A program made the position numbers and the translations under genes. The notes below the pieces were generated by a model. The model was given only the letters and a program-made list of their open reading frames with translations. It had not been told where the DNA came from and made no database searches. Source: Saprospiraceae bacterium (lineage in GTDB: Bacteria; Bacteroidota; Bacteroidia; Chitinophagales; Saprospiraceae). From it: 64,000 nucleotides of DNA. Numbering within the stretch: the stretch's first letter is position 1; each line of letters begins with the position of its first letter. The DNA is taken from positions 1 to 64,000 of the forward strand of contig JADJWN010000022.1 in the NCBI GenBank assembly GCA_016716335.1. Direction: 5' to 3'. Positions 18,864 to 29,522 of the stretch are shown here, piece by piece.

Positions 18864-19036
18864 AAATTTCCAGGATTTTGAGTACTTCATTTTCTCCGAT
18901 ATATCCGGGTACGACTCCCATTAATATATTATTAACTATGCAAAACGTTACTTTGCATACAGCATTTGCATCTAATGAATATACCTCGACAATGTCAGTC
19001 AGGTTTTTCTCGTTATCCATTTGAAAATCAGACAAG

Positions 19037-22000
19037 ATGAAATTAATGATTGCAACACTGAGTTTTCTTACCATTTTCGGATTTTCCGGCCATTTACACA
19101 ACGGATTTGATTATGAAAAAGCATGGAAAGAAGTGGATGAGCTCCGTTCGAAGGGACTGCCCAAATCCGCCTTGGAAAAAACTGAAGAAATCTATCAGGC
19201 AGCTCTGAAGGAAAAAAACAATCCTCAGCTTATAAAAGCAGTAGTTTATCAGTGCCGTTTCAGAACAGAAACCGATGAAAAAGGGATTGAAACTTCCATC
19301 GACAGACTTAACGAACAGATTCAAAGTCAGCAAGGTCCCGCAAAATACATCCTGCAAAGCTATCTGGCCGAACTATATCTGAGTTATTTCGAAGCCAACA
19401 GGTATCTTATCAGTCAGAGAACCAATCTCAACAGCGCAGCAGGTCCGGATTTCAGAACATGGACAACTCAGAATTTCCTTCAGACTATCAGCAGTCTGTA
19501 CCTTGCTTCTTTAAAAGACAAAGAAATGCTGCAGGATGAGACTACTAAATACAGCACAATCCTTTATGACTATGACGACGATGCTTTGCAACTTCGCCCT
19601 ACCCTTTTTGAACTACTGGCAGATAAGGCATTGAAATTTTTTATCACACACACGGGTTGGGAAAGCCAGAATCCCGAAAGCTTTACCTTGGATTCTCCAT
19701 TATATTTTGAGGTTGCATCCGAATTTGCAAAATTGGATATAGCGGACATATATAGAAAGCAGTCCTCCTCCTCTGCAGCGGATCTGAAAAACTCACCGGA
19801 GTACAATGTATTGGTACTTTTTCAAAACATCCTTTCCATACAAATCAATGCACAAAGGAAAAAAGCACTGCTGGACTATGACCTGCAGAGGCTGGAGTAT
19901 GTATTGAATAAAGCACGGCTGGAAAATAAAAACGAGCTGTACATAAGGTCGCTGACCAAGCTGACTGAAATGTATGAAAAAGAGCCTGAATTTGCCCTGA
20001 TATCAGCCGGACTTGCCGGTGCGTACAAAAACAATATTGCCGATAGTCTTGCCAATGTCAAAGCGCTGGAAATATGTCAAAAAGCCATAAAGATATATCC
20101 TGAATCAAGAGGAGCTTTGTTATGCAAACAAATCATTGCCGATATCAAGGCACCTGTACTCGATATATTTGCCGAAAATGTATATAGCTCTGAAAAATCC
20201 ATGCTGCTGGCTTTGGATTACAATAATCTGAAAAATATCAGACTTGCCCTCATCCCATGGGATAAAGCAAATGCCAAAACATGGAAAAACAGAGATCAGG
20301 CTGAAATCCTGAATTTTCTGAAAAATCAGAAACCGGTATATACCTCAAATTATACACTTTCAGCTTCTCCACTGTTTCAAAAGCAAAGAATGGAAGTCAC
20401 GATGCCTAAACATAATTTTTGGAGATTATGCCTGCTTGCAGAAGCCAAGGATGAAAATGGCACTTCCGTATTTCAGTATGTGCTTTTCACTGTGTCAGAT
20501 CTGGCTTATACCAGTTGGATAGAGAATGAGAAAAGAGTATTTTTAATTACCGATAGGAAAAACGGACAGCCTTTGTCAGGTGTAAGGGCGGAATTTTACA
20601 GATCAGGATACAATCCATCCACCCGCAGCTATGAAAGCACATTGTTATCCAGATACACAACCCGAAAAGACGGAAAAATAATATTGGATAATAATTCACA
20701 GAATGCGGTAAAAGTCATTCTGACCAAAGGCAAGGACCGGTTTGATCCTGAAACTTTTCATTCCCTGTATTCCTATGGAAAATCCACGGGTTATCATTTT
20801 GCCGAGATTTTTACAGACCGTAGTATTTACAGACCGGGACAGATAGTATATTTCAAGGCACTGTTGTTACATCAGAACGAGAGCAATATTCCTTCCCTGC
20901 TCTCCGGCAAATCAGTGGAAGTACATCTGAAAGATGCCAATTATCAGATTGTAAATACTCTCAATCTGAAATCCAATGACTACGGTAGTGTACATGGAAG
21001 TTTTGTCATTCCTGCCGGTAAGCTTACCGGAAGTTACAGCCTCGAGATCAGTTCGGCCGATGGAATCAGCGGATTCAGACCATTTCAGGTAGAAGAATAC
21101 AAACGTCCGACTTTTGAAGTGACGACCAAACCTGTGACCGAGACTTTCGTACTCAATGATTGGGTCACCATCAAAGGCAAAGCAGCCACCCTTGCAGGCA
21201 GTAATGTAGATGGGGCACAGGTGACCTATAAAGTGGTGCGCAATGTGCGGTTCCCGTGGTGGAGATGGTGGTGGCGCATGCCTGCTCCCGGCAATGATTA
21301 TATCATCACTACAGGGAGTACAGAAACGGATGCTGATGGAAAATTTGAACTACGTTTTCAGGCTATACCTGATCGCAGTGTTGCTCAGAAAGACAATCCG
21401 GTATTTTACTACAATGTAGAAGTCAACGTAACCGATCAGCGGGGCGAAACCAGATCCAAAACTGCTCTGATCTCCGTGGGGTATGCACCTTTTGTACTGA
21501 AAAGTGATCTGCCCTCAGAAATTGACCTGTCAAGACTGAAGAGCATATCCATATCAGCATATAATACCAACAACGAAAAAATAAAGGCAACCGGAACTTA
21601 TACACTATACAGGCTGAAATCTCCGGCCCAGGTAAAAATAAGTAAATACTGGGATGGGAAGGTAGATATACCCATACCTCTGGATGTACTCCAAAAGGAA
21701 TTGTCTCACTACCCTACCCCGAAAGATCAGGATTACAGTCAGTGGGAGATAGAAAAAACCATCCTGTCCGGAAACTTCGATACAGATCACACCATTGCAG
21801 CCGGCAATAAAATGGACGCAGGTGTGTACCGGCTTGATATGAAGTCAAAAGATCAAAACGGAAAAGAAATCACTGCTACAGATTATGTGGTAATCACAGA
21901 TTTCAATAAAAAATCCTTTCCGAAGACGGCCTTTCTTTACACAGAGGTAGTCAAAAACACCTTGCAGCCCGGAGAAACTTTTGTACTTCGCATCGGTACT

Positions 22001-25000
22001 TCCTCCGGACCTGTCTATGCAAATGTCATTGTGGAAAAAGACGGCAGTGCACTCTTTTCTTCAGTCATGAAAGTGTCGGGATATGCACAGGTACAACTGC
22101 CCGTAAAGGAACACATGAGAGGAGGATTCTCCGTAAAAGTCAGCTACATTCAGAAAAACCGAAAATATGAAAACCAATATTCGGTGGATGTTCCGTGGAC
22201 CAATAAAACACTGGACATAGCTTTTGAAACTTTCAGGGATAAAGCTATGCCCGGCAGCGATGAAAGCTACTCCCTCAGGATTACCGGTATGAATAAAGAA
22301 AAAGTCACAGCAGAGGTGCTGGCGGCCATGTACGACGCATCCCTCGACCAGTTTACCGGTCATTTCTGGAGGACCGGACTGTACCCATCTTCATTCTCCC
22401 GAATCTACCTTGAAATCCCGGGATTCAACATGGTACAGGGCAGATATTTTGATTATGGCAATAAAACAAATGTGGAAATCAAGCAAGTGAAAGTTCCGGC
22501 ATTGATTGCATTGTTTGAGTGGGGTATTGGAGGCATGATGTATGAGTGGGCTGTCGGAGGTATGAGATCCAAAGGCGAGGTCATGATGCAAAAATCCGGG
22601 ATGCCGGCTCCTGCTGCCGAAGCTATGGATACTGCCGTGAATCCGATTGGGGCACAGGCCGATGGCAACACTGCTACGACACAACCTGACAAAAAACCGG
22701 AATCCGTCACCAATCCGCCCCGTCAGAATCTCAAAGAAACCGTATTTTTCTTTCCGGATCTGAAGACCGATGCAGACGGTAATGTCAAACTCACGTTCAG
22801 GCATAATGAAGCCCTCACCCGATGGCGACTGATGACAATGGCGCATACCAAAGACCTGAAAATTGGATATGCCGAACGAATGGTACAGACCACCAAAAAT
22901 CTGATGGTATTTCCCAATGCCCCAAGATTTCTGAGAGACGGAGACAAACTCAGTTTCAGTGCCAAAGTGACTAATCTCACCGACAGTGAATTGACTGGTA
23001 CCGCCCGTATCCGGCTATGGGATGCGCTGACCATGAAGGATATCACGGGTGAAATCGTTAAATCTGCCGTTACAGTGAACTTCAAAGCGGACAAAGGACG
23101 ATCAGCAGGTCTTTCATGGGAGCTGGATATCCCGGAAGCTAAGTATCAGGCCATCACCTGGAATGTAAGTGCCACAGCCGGCAATCATACAGATGCGGAA
23201 GAAAACAGCCTGCCGGTGATTACCAACAGAATATTGGTCACTGAATCCATGCCATTTTGGGTAAAGGGCAAAGCAGATACTACCCTTGTATTCAAAGCAT
23301 TTAAAGACAATCTTAGCCCTACGAAAAAAGATTTCCGGCTGACTCTCGAATATACAGCTCATCCGGTATGGTATGCTGTACAGGCACTCCCTTACATAGA
23401 GCAAAGCGGCAATGCAGGTACTCAGACTTTGGTCAACCGGCTTTTTACCAATATGCTGGCTTCCAGGATTGCCAACAACTATCCGCGTATTAAAGCTGTA
23501 TTTGATCAATGGAGACAAACGGACAAAGAGGCTCTCATCAGCAACCTTATGAAAAATGAAGAGCTTAAGAATGCCATACTCGAAGAAACTCCCTGGGTAA
23601 GGCAGGCACTTTCCGAATCGGAGCAAAAAAGAAATATTGCCCTGCTTTTTGACCTGAATACCCTTGCAAACCAAAAACATGCCATTATAGCTCAACTCAG
23701 GGAAAGACAGCTTTCCAATGGTGGATTTCCATGGTTTGAGGGTGGAAGAGACAATCTTTATACCACACAAAATGTCCTGGAAACCATTGCACAGCTCAAT
23801 CACCTTGGAGCACTGGATCTCAACGATCCCGCACTGACTGACATCATATCCATGGGATTGAAATACATGGACGAAAGGACAGCTGAAAGATATCAGCAGC
23901 TTATGGAAAACATCCGCAAGTATGGCGGCAATAAGGACCTGGACCATCTGGACGAAACCAGTATTCATTATCTGTATGTGCGGTCTTTTTTCAAAAACTA
24001 CAAAACTGATCCAAAAGCCACCGAAGCCGGAAAATATTACTTCGGACAGGCCAAAAAATACTGGCTGCAGAAAAACCTCTATTGTCAGGCTTTGATAGGC
24101 CTCACACTGCACCGTGCCAATGACGGGGAAGTACGCAATATCCTCCGATCTCTCAGAGAAAAATCCTTTTCACATCCGGAACGAGGTATGTACTGGAATG
24201 CAGGCAATGGCATGTATTGGTACGAATTGCCCATAGAGCGACAGGCGACACTTATCCAGCTTTTTAGTGAGGCAGGGGGCACTAAAGAAGAAGTGGACAA
24301 AATGAAACTATGGCTCCTCATGCACAAACAAACCCATCAATGGAAAACTTCCAAAGCTACGGCATCAGCCATTTATGCTCTTTTGATTCCGGGAGAAAAA
24401 GAAGGGATGACACCCTGGATTCAGGAGACCGCTCAGCCTGTGATACAGATAGCCGGCAAACCCCTCGCACAGGACAATTCCGGGGTTCAGGCCGGAACCG
24501 GATATATCAAAAACTCATGGGCAGGACCAAATCTGGACAAAAATCTGTCCGATGTCCGTATAAAGAATGACAACAGCTCTATTGGCTGGGGAGGCTTGTA
24601 TTATCAGTATCTGGAAGTATTGGACAAAGTGAAGGGATTTGAAGATACACCTCTCAAAATCAACAAAAAGTGGTATAAAGTGACCACCACCAATACCGGT
24701 GAAAAACTGACAGAAATCGTACCCGAGACAGTTTTGAAGCCCGGCGATAAACTCAAAGTGAGAATAGAAATAAGGGTGGACCGCAACATGGAATACATAC
24801 ACATGAAAGACATGAGACCTTCAGGGGTGGAGCCAGCCAATGTACTCAGTGGGTACAGATATCAGGGTGGATTGGGTTATTTTGAGTCCACCAGAGATCT
24901 TGCCAGCCATTTTTATTTCGACTATTTGCCCAAGGGCACTTATGTGTTTGAATATCCGCTCACTGTGGTGCATAAAGGCAATTTTACCGGTGGTATCACC

Positions 25001-25069
25001 ACTATTCAGAGTATGTATGCTCCGGAATTCAGCAGTCATAGTCAGGGCGCCAGACTGTCAGTCCAATAA
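19037..25069 (+). CDS. Giant alpha-2-macroglobulin family protein
   Basis: A 2010-residue exported protein with a short signal peptide (MIATLSFLTIFGFSG). Residues 20-340 are alpha-helical and TPR-like. From about 580 come macroglobulin domains (GYHFAEIFTDRSIYRPGQIVYFKAL is the MG2 block), then the A2M domain near 1235 (PDLKTDADGNVKLTFRHNEALTRWRLM), then the helical thioester-type domain from about 1450 and the receptor-binding-like C-terminal domain. Bacterial relatives trap or inhibit foreign proteases in the periplasm. Where a CxEQ thioester would be expected, the sequence reads LPYIEQSGNAGTQTLVNRLF, so the reactive Cys is absent. The frame is uninterrupted over 6 kb. The adjacent permease gene suggests an envelope setting. 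Confidence 0.9.
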   Translation: MKLMIATLSFLTIFGFSGHLHNGFDYEKAWKEVDELRSKGLPKSALEKTEEIYQAALKEKNNPQLIKAVVYQCRFRTETDEKGIETSIDRLNEQIQSQQGPAKYILQSYLAELYLSYFEANRYLISQRTNLNSAAGPDFRTWTTQNFLQTISSLYLASLKDKEMLQDETTKYSTILYDYDDDALQLRPTLFELLADKALKFFITHTGWESQNPESFTLDSPLYFEVASEFAKLDIADIYRKQSSSSAADLKNSPEYNVLVLFQNILSIQINAQRKKALLDYDLQRLEYVLNKARLENKNELYIRSLTKLTEMYEKEPEFALISAGLAGAYKNNIADSLANVKALEICQKAIKIYPESRGALLCKQIIADIKAPVLDIFAENVYSSEKSMLLALDYNNLKNIRLALIPWDKANAKTWKNRDQAEILNFLKNQKPVYTSNYTLSASPLFQKQRMEVTMPKHNFWRLCLLAEAKDENGTSVFQYVLFTVSDLAYTSWIENEKRVFLITDRKNGQPLSGVRAEFYRSGYNPSTRSYESTLLSRYTTRKDGKIILDNNSQNAVKVILTKGKDRFDPETFHSLYSYGKSTGYHFAEIFTDRSIYRPGQIVYFKALLLHQNESNIPSLLSGKSVEVHLKDANYQIVNTLNLKSNDYGSVHGSFVIPAGKLTGSYSLEISSADGISGFRPFQVEEYKRPTFEVTTKPVTETFVLNDWVTIKGKAATLAGSNVDGAQVTYKVVRNVRFPWWRWWWRMPAPGNDYIITTGSTETDADGKFELRFQAIPDRSVAQKDNPVFYYNVEVNVTDQRGETRSKTALISVGYAPFVLKSDLPSEIDLSRLKSISISAYNTNNEKIKATGTYTLYRLKSPAQVKISKYWDGKVDIPIPLDVLQKELSHYPTPKDQDYSQWEIEKTILSGNFDTDHTIAAGNKMDAGVYRLDMKSKDQNGKEITATDYVVITDFNKKSFPKTAFLYTEVVKNTLQPGETFVLRIGTSSGPVYANVIVEKDGSALFSSVMKVSGYAQVQLPVKEHMRGGFSVKVSYIQKNRKYENQYSVDVPWTNKTLDIAFETFRDKAMPGSDESYSLRITGMNKEKVTAEVLAAMYDASLDQFTGHFWRTGLYPSSFSRIYLEIPGFNMVQGRYFDYGNKTNVEIKQVKVPALIALFEWGIGGMMYEWAVGGMRSKGEVMMQKSGMPAPAAEAMDTAVNPIGAQADGNTATTQPDKKPESVTNPPRQNLKETVFFFPDLKTDADGNVKLTFRHNEALTRWRLMTMAHTKDLKIGYAERMVQTTKNLMVFPNAPRFLRDGDKLSFSAKVTNLTDSELTGTARIRLWDALTMKDITGEIVKSAVTVNFKADKGRSAGLSWELDIPEAKYQAITWNVSATAGNHTDAEENSLPVITNRILVTESMPFWVKGKADTTLVFKAFKDNLSPTKKDFRLTLEYTAHPVWYAVQALPYIEQSGNAGTQTLVNRLFTNMLASRIANNYPRIKAVFDQWRQTDKEALISNLMKNEELKNAILEETPWVRQALSESEQKRNIALLFDLNTLANQKHAIIAQLRERQLSNGGFPWFEGGRDNLYTTQNVLETIAQLNHLGALDLNDPALTDIISMGLKYMDERTAERYQQLMENIRKYGGNKDLDHLDETSIHYLYVRSFFKNYKTDPKATEAGKYYFGQAKKYWLQKNLYCQALIGLTLHRANDGEVRNILRSLREKSFSHPERGMYWNAGNGMYWYELPIERQATLIQLFSEAGGTKEEVDKMKLWLLMHKQTHQWKTSKATASAIYALLIPGEKEGMTPWIQETAQPVIQIAGKPLAQDNSGVQAGTGYIKNSWAGPNLDKNLSDVRIKNDNSSIGWGGLYYQYLEVLDKVKGFEDTPLKINKKWYKVTTTNTGEKLTEIVPETVLKPGDKLKVRIEIRVDRNMEYIHMKDMRPSGVEPANVLSGYRYQGGLGYFESTRDLASHFYFDYLPKGTYVFEYPLTVVHKGNFTGGITTIQSMYAPEFSSHSQGARLSVQ

Positions 25070-25104
25070 GTTGAAGTATCTTTGCAGTCATCCAAAATCA
25101 CTAT

Positions 25105-26851
25105 ATGCTCAGGCTTAAGAAAATAGACAAGATGGTATCCCAAAGCTTCATAGGGCCGGCCGTACTCTCTTTTTTCGTGGCTGAGTTTGTGCTCATCATG
25201 CAGTTTTTGTGGAAATACATTGACGAAATCCTCGGAAAAGGCTTCACCGTACTGGAGCTGATGGAACTGATCATTTATTACGGTATCACCCTCATACCCC
25301 TTGCAGTACCGATCACGATTCTTATATCATCCGTGATGGTATTTGGAGATATGGCCGAAAAATATGAGCTCTCCAGCATGAAGTCAGCCGGTATTTCACT
25401 GTTCAGAGTCATGCTGCCGGGACTGGTGATTGCGTCTCTATGGTCGGGCTGTTTTCAATTTTTTCGTCCAATTATCTCAAGCCTGCCTCCAATCTGCAGT
25501 TTCAAAAAGATTCATAGAGCGCCGCAAGCAAAAATCTGCCCTCGCTATTGAGGAAGGCGTATTCAATGATGCTTTCAATGATGTCATTATCCGGGTGAGT
25601 GAGGTAGATAAAAACGGCAGGGATATCAAAGATGTGCTGATATACGACCACAGTGCCAATGACAAAAGTCAGATTAACTTCCTGACTGCAAAAAAAGGAC
25701 AGATGTTTACAGCTGAAGAAGGAAAATACTTTGTCATGAAGTTGGACTCAGGCGTGCAATACCGTGAATTGGACAGAAAATCTCAGCTGGGAAGCGGTAA
25801 AACAGAGATGCCTTTTACGCGTACCTATTTTGAAGAATGGGTCAAAACCTTTGATATGAGCATATTCGGCCTGGACGAAGGCATCCTGAATATCAATACC
25901 CGAAAGGAAGATATGCTCAATACCTTCCAGATACTTGAAACCATCGACTCTTTCAAACTCCAGATTATAAATAACGACATCCAGGTCCAAAAACGGAAAG
26001 ACGATCTGATAAAACTTCCTCCCTTAATTAAAAACAATCAGGATAAGACAAATGACAGGAAGGACAGTGTCTCCACAGATTCTGCTGTGAATACTGCAAC
26101 AGAAAACAATCGCGAAGCAAAAGCAATGCTTATCGAAAAATCACAGGAAAGCAATATTGAAAATCCCACAATTGTATCGGACAGTACGATCCCAGCCAGA
26201 CTGCAAAAGAAAGTCTGGGTCAAGGAAAAAAGACCTTTCGACCCTTCAGTATTCAATCAGGCTGCGCTCCGGAAAGATACGTCAGGACAAACAGCCAAAA
26301 GATTATTGAAACAAGAGTATGACCCCTTAAAGAAAGCCGAAAATCTGGTAGCCACCTTCACTGAAAATACAGACAGAACCACCATCATCAATCAGGCTAT
26401 GGCAGACTTGTCGCGGGACAGAGACGAACTGGTGACTTTCAAAAATGTGGACTATGAAAATAAAAAAGCCATAGACAGGTATAATCTCCGGATGCATCAG
26501 CAATACAGCTGGGCATTGGTATGCGTCGTATTTTTATTTATTGGTGCTCCCATGGGCAGTATCATCCGCAAAGGCGGCTACGGATATCCCTTTCTGGTAG
26601 CAATACTCTTTTACATGCTTTTTATTATCACCACCATTATGGGTGAAAAATTAGTAAAAACAGACAGTCTGAGCGGTACGATGGCTGCCTGGACACCCTG
26701 TCTCATTTTGATGCCGTTCGCCTTTGTATTATCATTTCTTGCTTTACGCGATGTAAAAATCAATCTCAGTTTTGTCAATCGTATTTACTACCGGATTGCA
26801 GACTTTTTGATGGCAAAATTCTCCAAAAAAATTATCACAGAAAACAATTAG
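25105..26851 (+). CDS. YjgP/YjgQ (LptF/LptG) family permease (frameshifted)
   Basis: An inner-membrane permease of about 580 residues in the family that moves lipopolysaccharide to the outer membrane. It has a cluster of N-terminal helices (AVLSFFVAEFVLIMQFLW, LIPLAVPITILISSVMVFG), a long soluble periplasmic region (about residues 140-460), and two to three C-terminal helices (YGYPFLVAILFYMLFIITTIMG). The middle of the N-terminal part is in a third frame: LFSIFSSNYLKPASNLQFQK is readable only between two indels near 25447 and 25507. These look like sequencing errors in G and A runs. A TATCTTTG box at 25077-25084 overlaps the end of the alpha-2-macroglobulin gene. Confidence 0.88.
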
Positions 26852-26987
26852 AAAATATTCTGGGTGACGAATGTCATCACAGCACTCATCAACCTTTTAC
26901 TATCCCTACTGTTAATAATTTGTTTTGTATCGCTGTTCAGGCAACTATAAGTGATGTAAAATGCAATAATTCAGGATAGAGCAGTAT

Positions 26988-27440
26988 ATGGTAGAAATCA
27001 GTAAGGCAATCAAACAATCCCAGTTTAAAGACAGCTTTTTCAAAGCGTACATCAACCTTATTTTTACTGCCAATTATTTTCGTGATGCATTCAATTCTGT
27101 CTTTCAGAAATATGGAATTACCGGACAGCACTACAATGTGTTGCGCATCATCAAAGGCAAGCATCCTGAAAAAACCACTCCCGGCAAAATCAAGGAAGTG
27201 ATGCTGGACAAAGGTGCAGACCTCACCCGACTCATGGATAAGCTGGAGCGGTACGGATGGATTGAAAGGCAGATCTGTCCTGACAACCGGAGGCTCATTC
27301 TGGTCGGAATCACACCTGCGGGCATTGAAATTACGGAAAACATTGATGAAGAAATCACCCTGCTCTCCGGTGATTTAAGATGTCTGGAAGATCAGGAATA
27401 CAAGCAGTTGAGCGAGCTATTGGACAAAATGAGGGGCTAA
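26988..27440 (+). CDS. MarR-family transcriptional regulator
   Basis: A 150-residue winged-helix DNA-binding protein, expected to be a dimer. The recognition segment is KIKEVMLDKGADLTRLMDKLERYGWIERQICPDNRRLILVGITPAGIEI, with the wing NRR..LVGIT typical of MarR proteins. N- and C-terminal helices would form the dimer interface. No Cys-based redox switch is apparent apart from CPDN and RCLED, and no ligand can be inferred. It stands alone, so its targets are unknown; the closest divergent or adjacent gene is the MerR-type regulator downstream. The ATG at 26988 has family-like spacing. Confidence 0.85.
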   Translation: MVEISKAIKQSQFKDSFFKAYINLIFTANYFRDAFNSVFQKYGITGQHYNVLRIIKGKHPEKTTPGKIKEVMLDKGADLTRLMDKLERYGWIERQICPDNRRLILVGITPAGIEITENIDEEITLLSGDLRCLEDQEYKQLSELLDKMRG

Positions 27441-27508
27441 AACAGTGAATTTTTGCAGACTCTCCGCAAAAATCTTAAACTAATTATCCAAAAAACCTTC
27501 CCATACTA

Positions 27509-27539
27509 TTGACAATCAATGGTTTTTATATTATCTTCG
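27509..27539 (+). promoter_or_regulatory. Promoter for the MerR-type regulator
   Basis: TTG at 27509-27511 and TATCTTCG at 27532-27539 are separated by 20 bp. The minus-7 box differs from TAnnTTTG by one base. The start codon lies 17 bp downstream. Confidence 0.45.
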
Positions 27540-27555
27540 TAAAAAATTTACAATC

Positions 27556-27921
27556 TTGCTGACCAAAGAACTGACAAAACTATACTACTCCATTGGTGAA
27601 GTTGCGGATATGTTTGGGGTTTCTACTTCATTGATAAGGTATTGGGAATCGGAATTTCCCTCGCTGCGTCCCGGCAAAAATAACCGGGGAGAAAGAAAAT
27701 TTACGCCTAAGGACATCGAGCAGGTAGAGCTTATTTACAGCTTAGTGAAAGAACGGGGTTTTACATTGGAAGGTGCCAAAAAGGACATCGCCCATCTCAA
27801 AAAACAAACCAAATCAGAGGCTCCTGCAAATGATGATATGGCACTCCTGCAAAAATTACAGCATATACGTGCCGGTCTGATAAATCTAAGACACAAACTG
27901 GAGCATTGGGAAGAGGATTAA
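27556..27921 (+). CDS. MerR-family transcriptional regulator
   Basis: A 121-residue protein with an N-terminal helix-turn-helix plus wing: YYSIGEVADMFGVSTSLIRYWESEF, then a PGKNNRGERKFTPKDIEQVELIYSLVKERGFTLEGAKKDI region. The C-terminal half is a short coiled coil (LQKLQHIRAGLINLRHKLEHW). It lacks the cysteines of metal-sensing members and the long effector domain, so it is the compact form common in Bacteroidota. It probably binds DNA as a dimer near its own gene. The start codon is TTG at 27556; there is no better start in frame. An AT-rich inverted repeat just after the stop (about 27927-27950) may terminate it. Confidence 0.85.
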   Translation: MLTKELTKLYYSIGEVADMFGVSTSLIRYWESEFPSLRPGKNNRGERKFTPKDIEQVELIYSLVKERGFTLEGAKKDIAHLKKQTKSEAPANDDMALLQKLQHIRAGLINLRHKLEHWEED

Positions 27922-27988
27922 AAAAGTCAAAAAACCATTGATTTTTTGATTCCTGAATAAGTACACAGCTGCGCTGAAAAAATCATTT

Positions 27989-28432
27989 TTAGTCCTTCAG
28001 ATTTTTATACATGAAGACATGGTCTATACCCACTTCTTTGAATATATCTCCTGACTGAAGGTATTGAAGGCTTTCATAAAAGGGCACCGCCGTAAGCCGG
28101 GCATGGAGTTCTATTCTTTCAAAACCTTTGAATCTTGCCAGTTTTTCGCTTTGCAGGACTAAAAATTTTCCAACTCCCATATTCTGTAGTGCGTCATCCA
28201 CTGCTACCTGGCGCATTTTCACAGTTTTTTGTGAAACCGGCTTGAGGGTAAGCACCGCTGCAAGGTCATTATTTGCAGTATAACATCCTAAGTGTATCGA
28301 GTCATATTCAGTGGCAATATCTTCCGGGGTAAACTGAAGGCCCAGAGGCTTACGCAATATTTTGTCCCGCAATCTTACAGCCTCATCAAATTCGGGAGTA
28401 GCGAACTCGATTTCTTCACAATAGAGATACAT
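27989..28432 (-). CDS. GNAT-family N-acetyltransferase
   Basis: A 147-residue enzyme predicted to transfer an acetyl group from acetyl-CoA. The cofactor loop is VAVDDALQNMGVGKFLVLQSEKLARFKG, with the Q/RxxGxG/A pattern seen as QNMGVG. The following strand RIELHARLTAVPFYESLQYLQSG gives the usual YxxxGF-like C-terminal motif. The substrate is not predictable. The gene is 6 bp downstream of the DUF4249 lipoprotein gene on the same strand, which could mean co-transcription, though a functional link is not obvious. The sequence has normal length and no breaks. Confidence 0.82.
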   Translation of the reverse strand: MYLYCEEIEFATPEFDEAVRLRDKILRKPLGLQFTPEDIATEYDSIHLGCYTANNDLAAVLTLKPVSQKTVKMRQVAVDDALQNMGVGKFLVLQSEKLARFKGFERIELHARLTAVPFYESLQYLQSGDIFKEVGIDHVFMYKNLKD

Positions 28433-28438
28433 CAGAGT

Positions 28439-29353
28439 TTATTTGATTTCGATATATTTTTCAGTATAGCCCGCAAATATACCCAAACCATTCTGTACAT
28501 TGGAAAAAACCTGATGCACTGGAGCGGCACTGCTTTGTACAGGTTCGTTTTTAAGGAATCTTTCCACAGATTTGTAATAGGAGTAAAGATCAGGACTCAG
28601 AGTCATCACCCGAAGATATTTCTTATTATCCACCGAGGGACTGCCTCCCTGATTTTCATTATTACTACTCTGAGTATCATCAACCGTGGTGGTAGAAAAA
28701 TATCCTCCCTGAGCCTCTGCCTCATTGGACAACAGTACGGAACTGTTCAGGACAGTCTGCAGACTCGCATGTTTTTTAATGGATCCTACCAGCTTGCCGG
28801 CATCTCCTGTATAAATGGTATCCAACGGGTTGGATGATGTGGAGGTCACAAGATTCCACACATAAAAATTTCGGGTATTATCCCGTATTTCAAAATTTAC
28901 TACCGTCTTCACACCTTCGGGCAAATTGACTTCTTCTTTAAAGACATTGACTACCTCTGACCTTGTAGGTGAAGAACTTTTGGCTCTTACTGTCGGATAA
29001 CCCGGCACATTGACCACCAACTCATAGGTACGATCCAACTCCGGCATGTAAACATAGGAGGTGTAGAGCCCGTCTCCTTCATGACGCAATGGTATCTGCA
29101 GTCCGTTTACTTTTCAGATTACATATACCTCAGCGTTGGTGATGGGCTTTATTCTGGATTGGTTGTCCAGTACATCCCTGCTGAAACTCAGAGACACCTT
29201 CCATGGCTTACCCTCTGTGAAGGCTGCATTTACTACTACCTTAGGCTTGAATTCACCTCTTTGCAGCACAAAATCTTCTTCGCATCCTGCCAAAAATATA
29301 CTGCAGAATATCAGTGCAAACAGGTATTTGCTTTTATAGATCAAGTGATTCAT
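28439..29353 (-). CDS. DUF4249 lipoprotein (frameshifted)
   Basis: A secreted lipoprotein of about 304 residues. The N-terminus MNHLIYKSKYLFALIFCSIFLAGC is a lipoprotein signal with the lipobox LAGC. It continues with VLQRGEFKPKVVVNAAFTEGKPWKVSLSFSRDV and, one frame over, GDGLYTSYVYMPELDRTYELVV, which matches the DUF4249 pattern. The frame changes at about 29113-29118, next to AGTAAACGG on the coding strand. DUF4249 proteins are usually encoded beside a TonB-dependent receptor, exactly as here (receptor at 29523-32191, upstream on the same strand), and are thought to help it bind substrate at the outer membrane. I chose ATG 29353 over an upstream in-frame start because it gives the signal peptide. 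Confidence 0.82.
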
Positions 29354-29522
29354 TGTGCCGAAATCGTCTCCAAAATTACAGCTAAATTTGGAAACTCCGG
29401 AAAATTTCTTTCGAAATATTTCCAACTTAAATCTGCATTCAATTATATATTCTACACAATCAATTTATGAAAAATATAATACTGTGAGAAAATATAAATT
29501 TACACTGTTGCCATATTTTATT

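Noticed and set aside
22391..24112. Long minus-strand open frames inside the alpha-2-macroglobulin gene
   Set aside because: The plus-strand frame is unbroken and matches a family; the reverse frames have no resemblance and no promoter.
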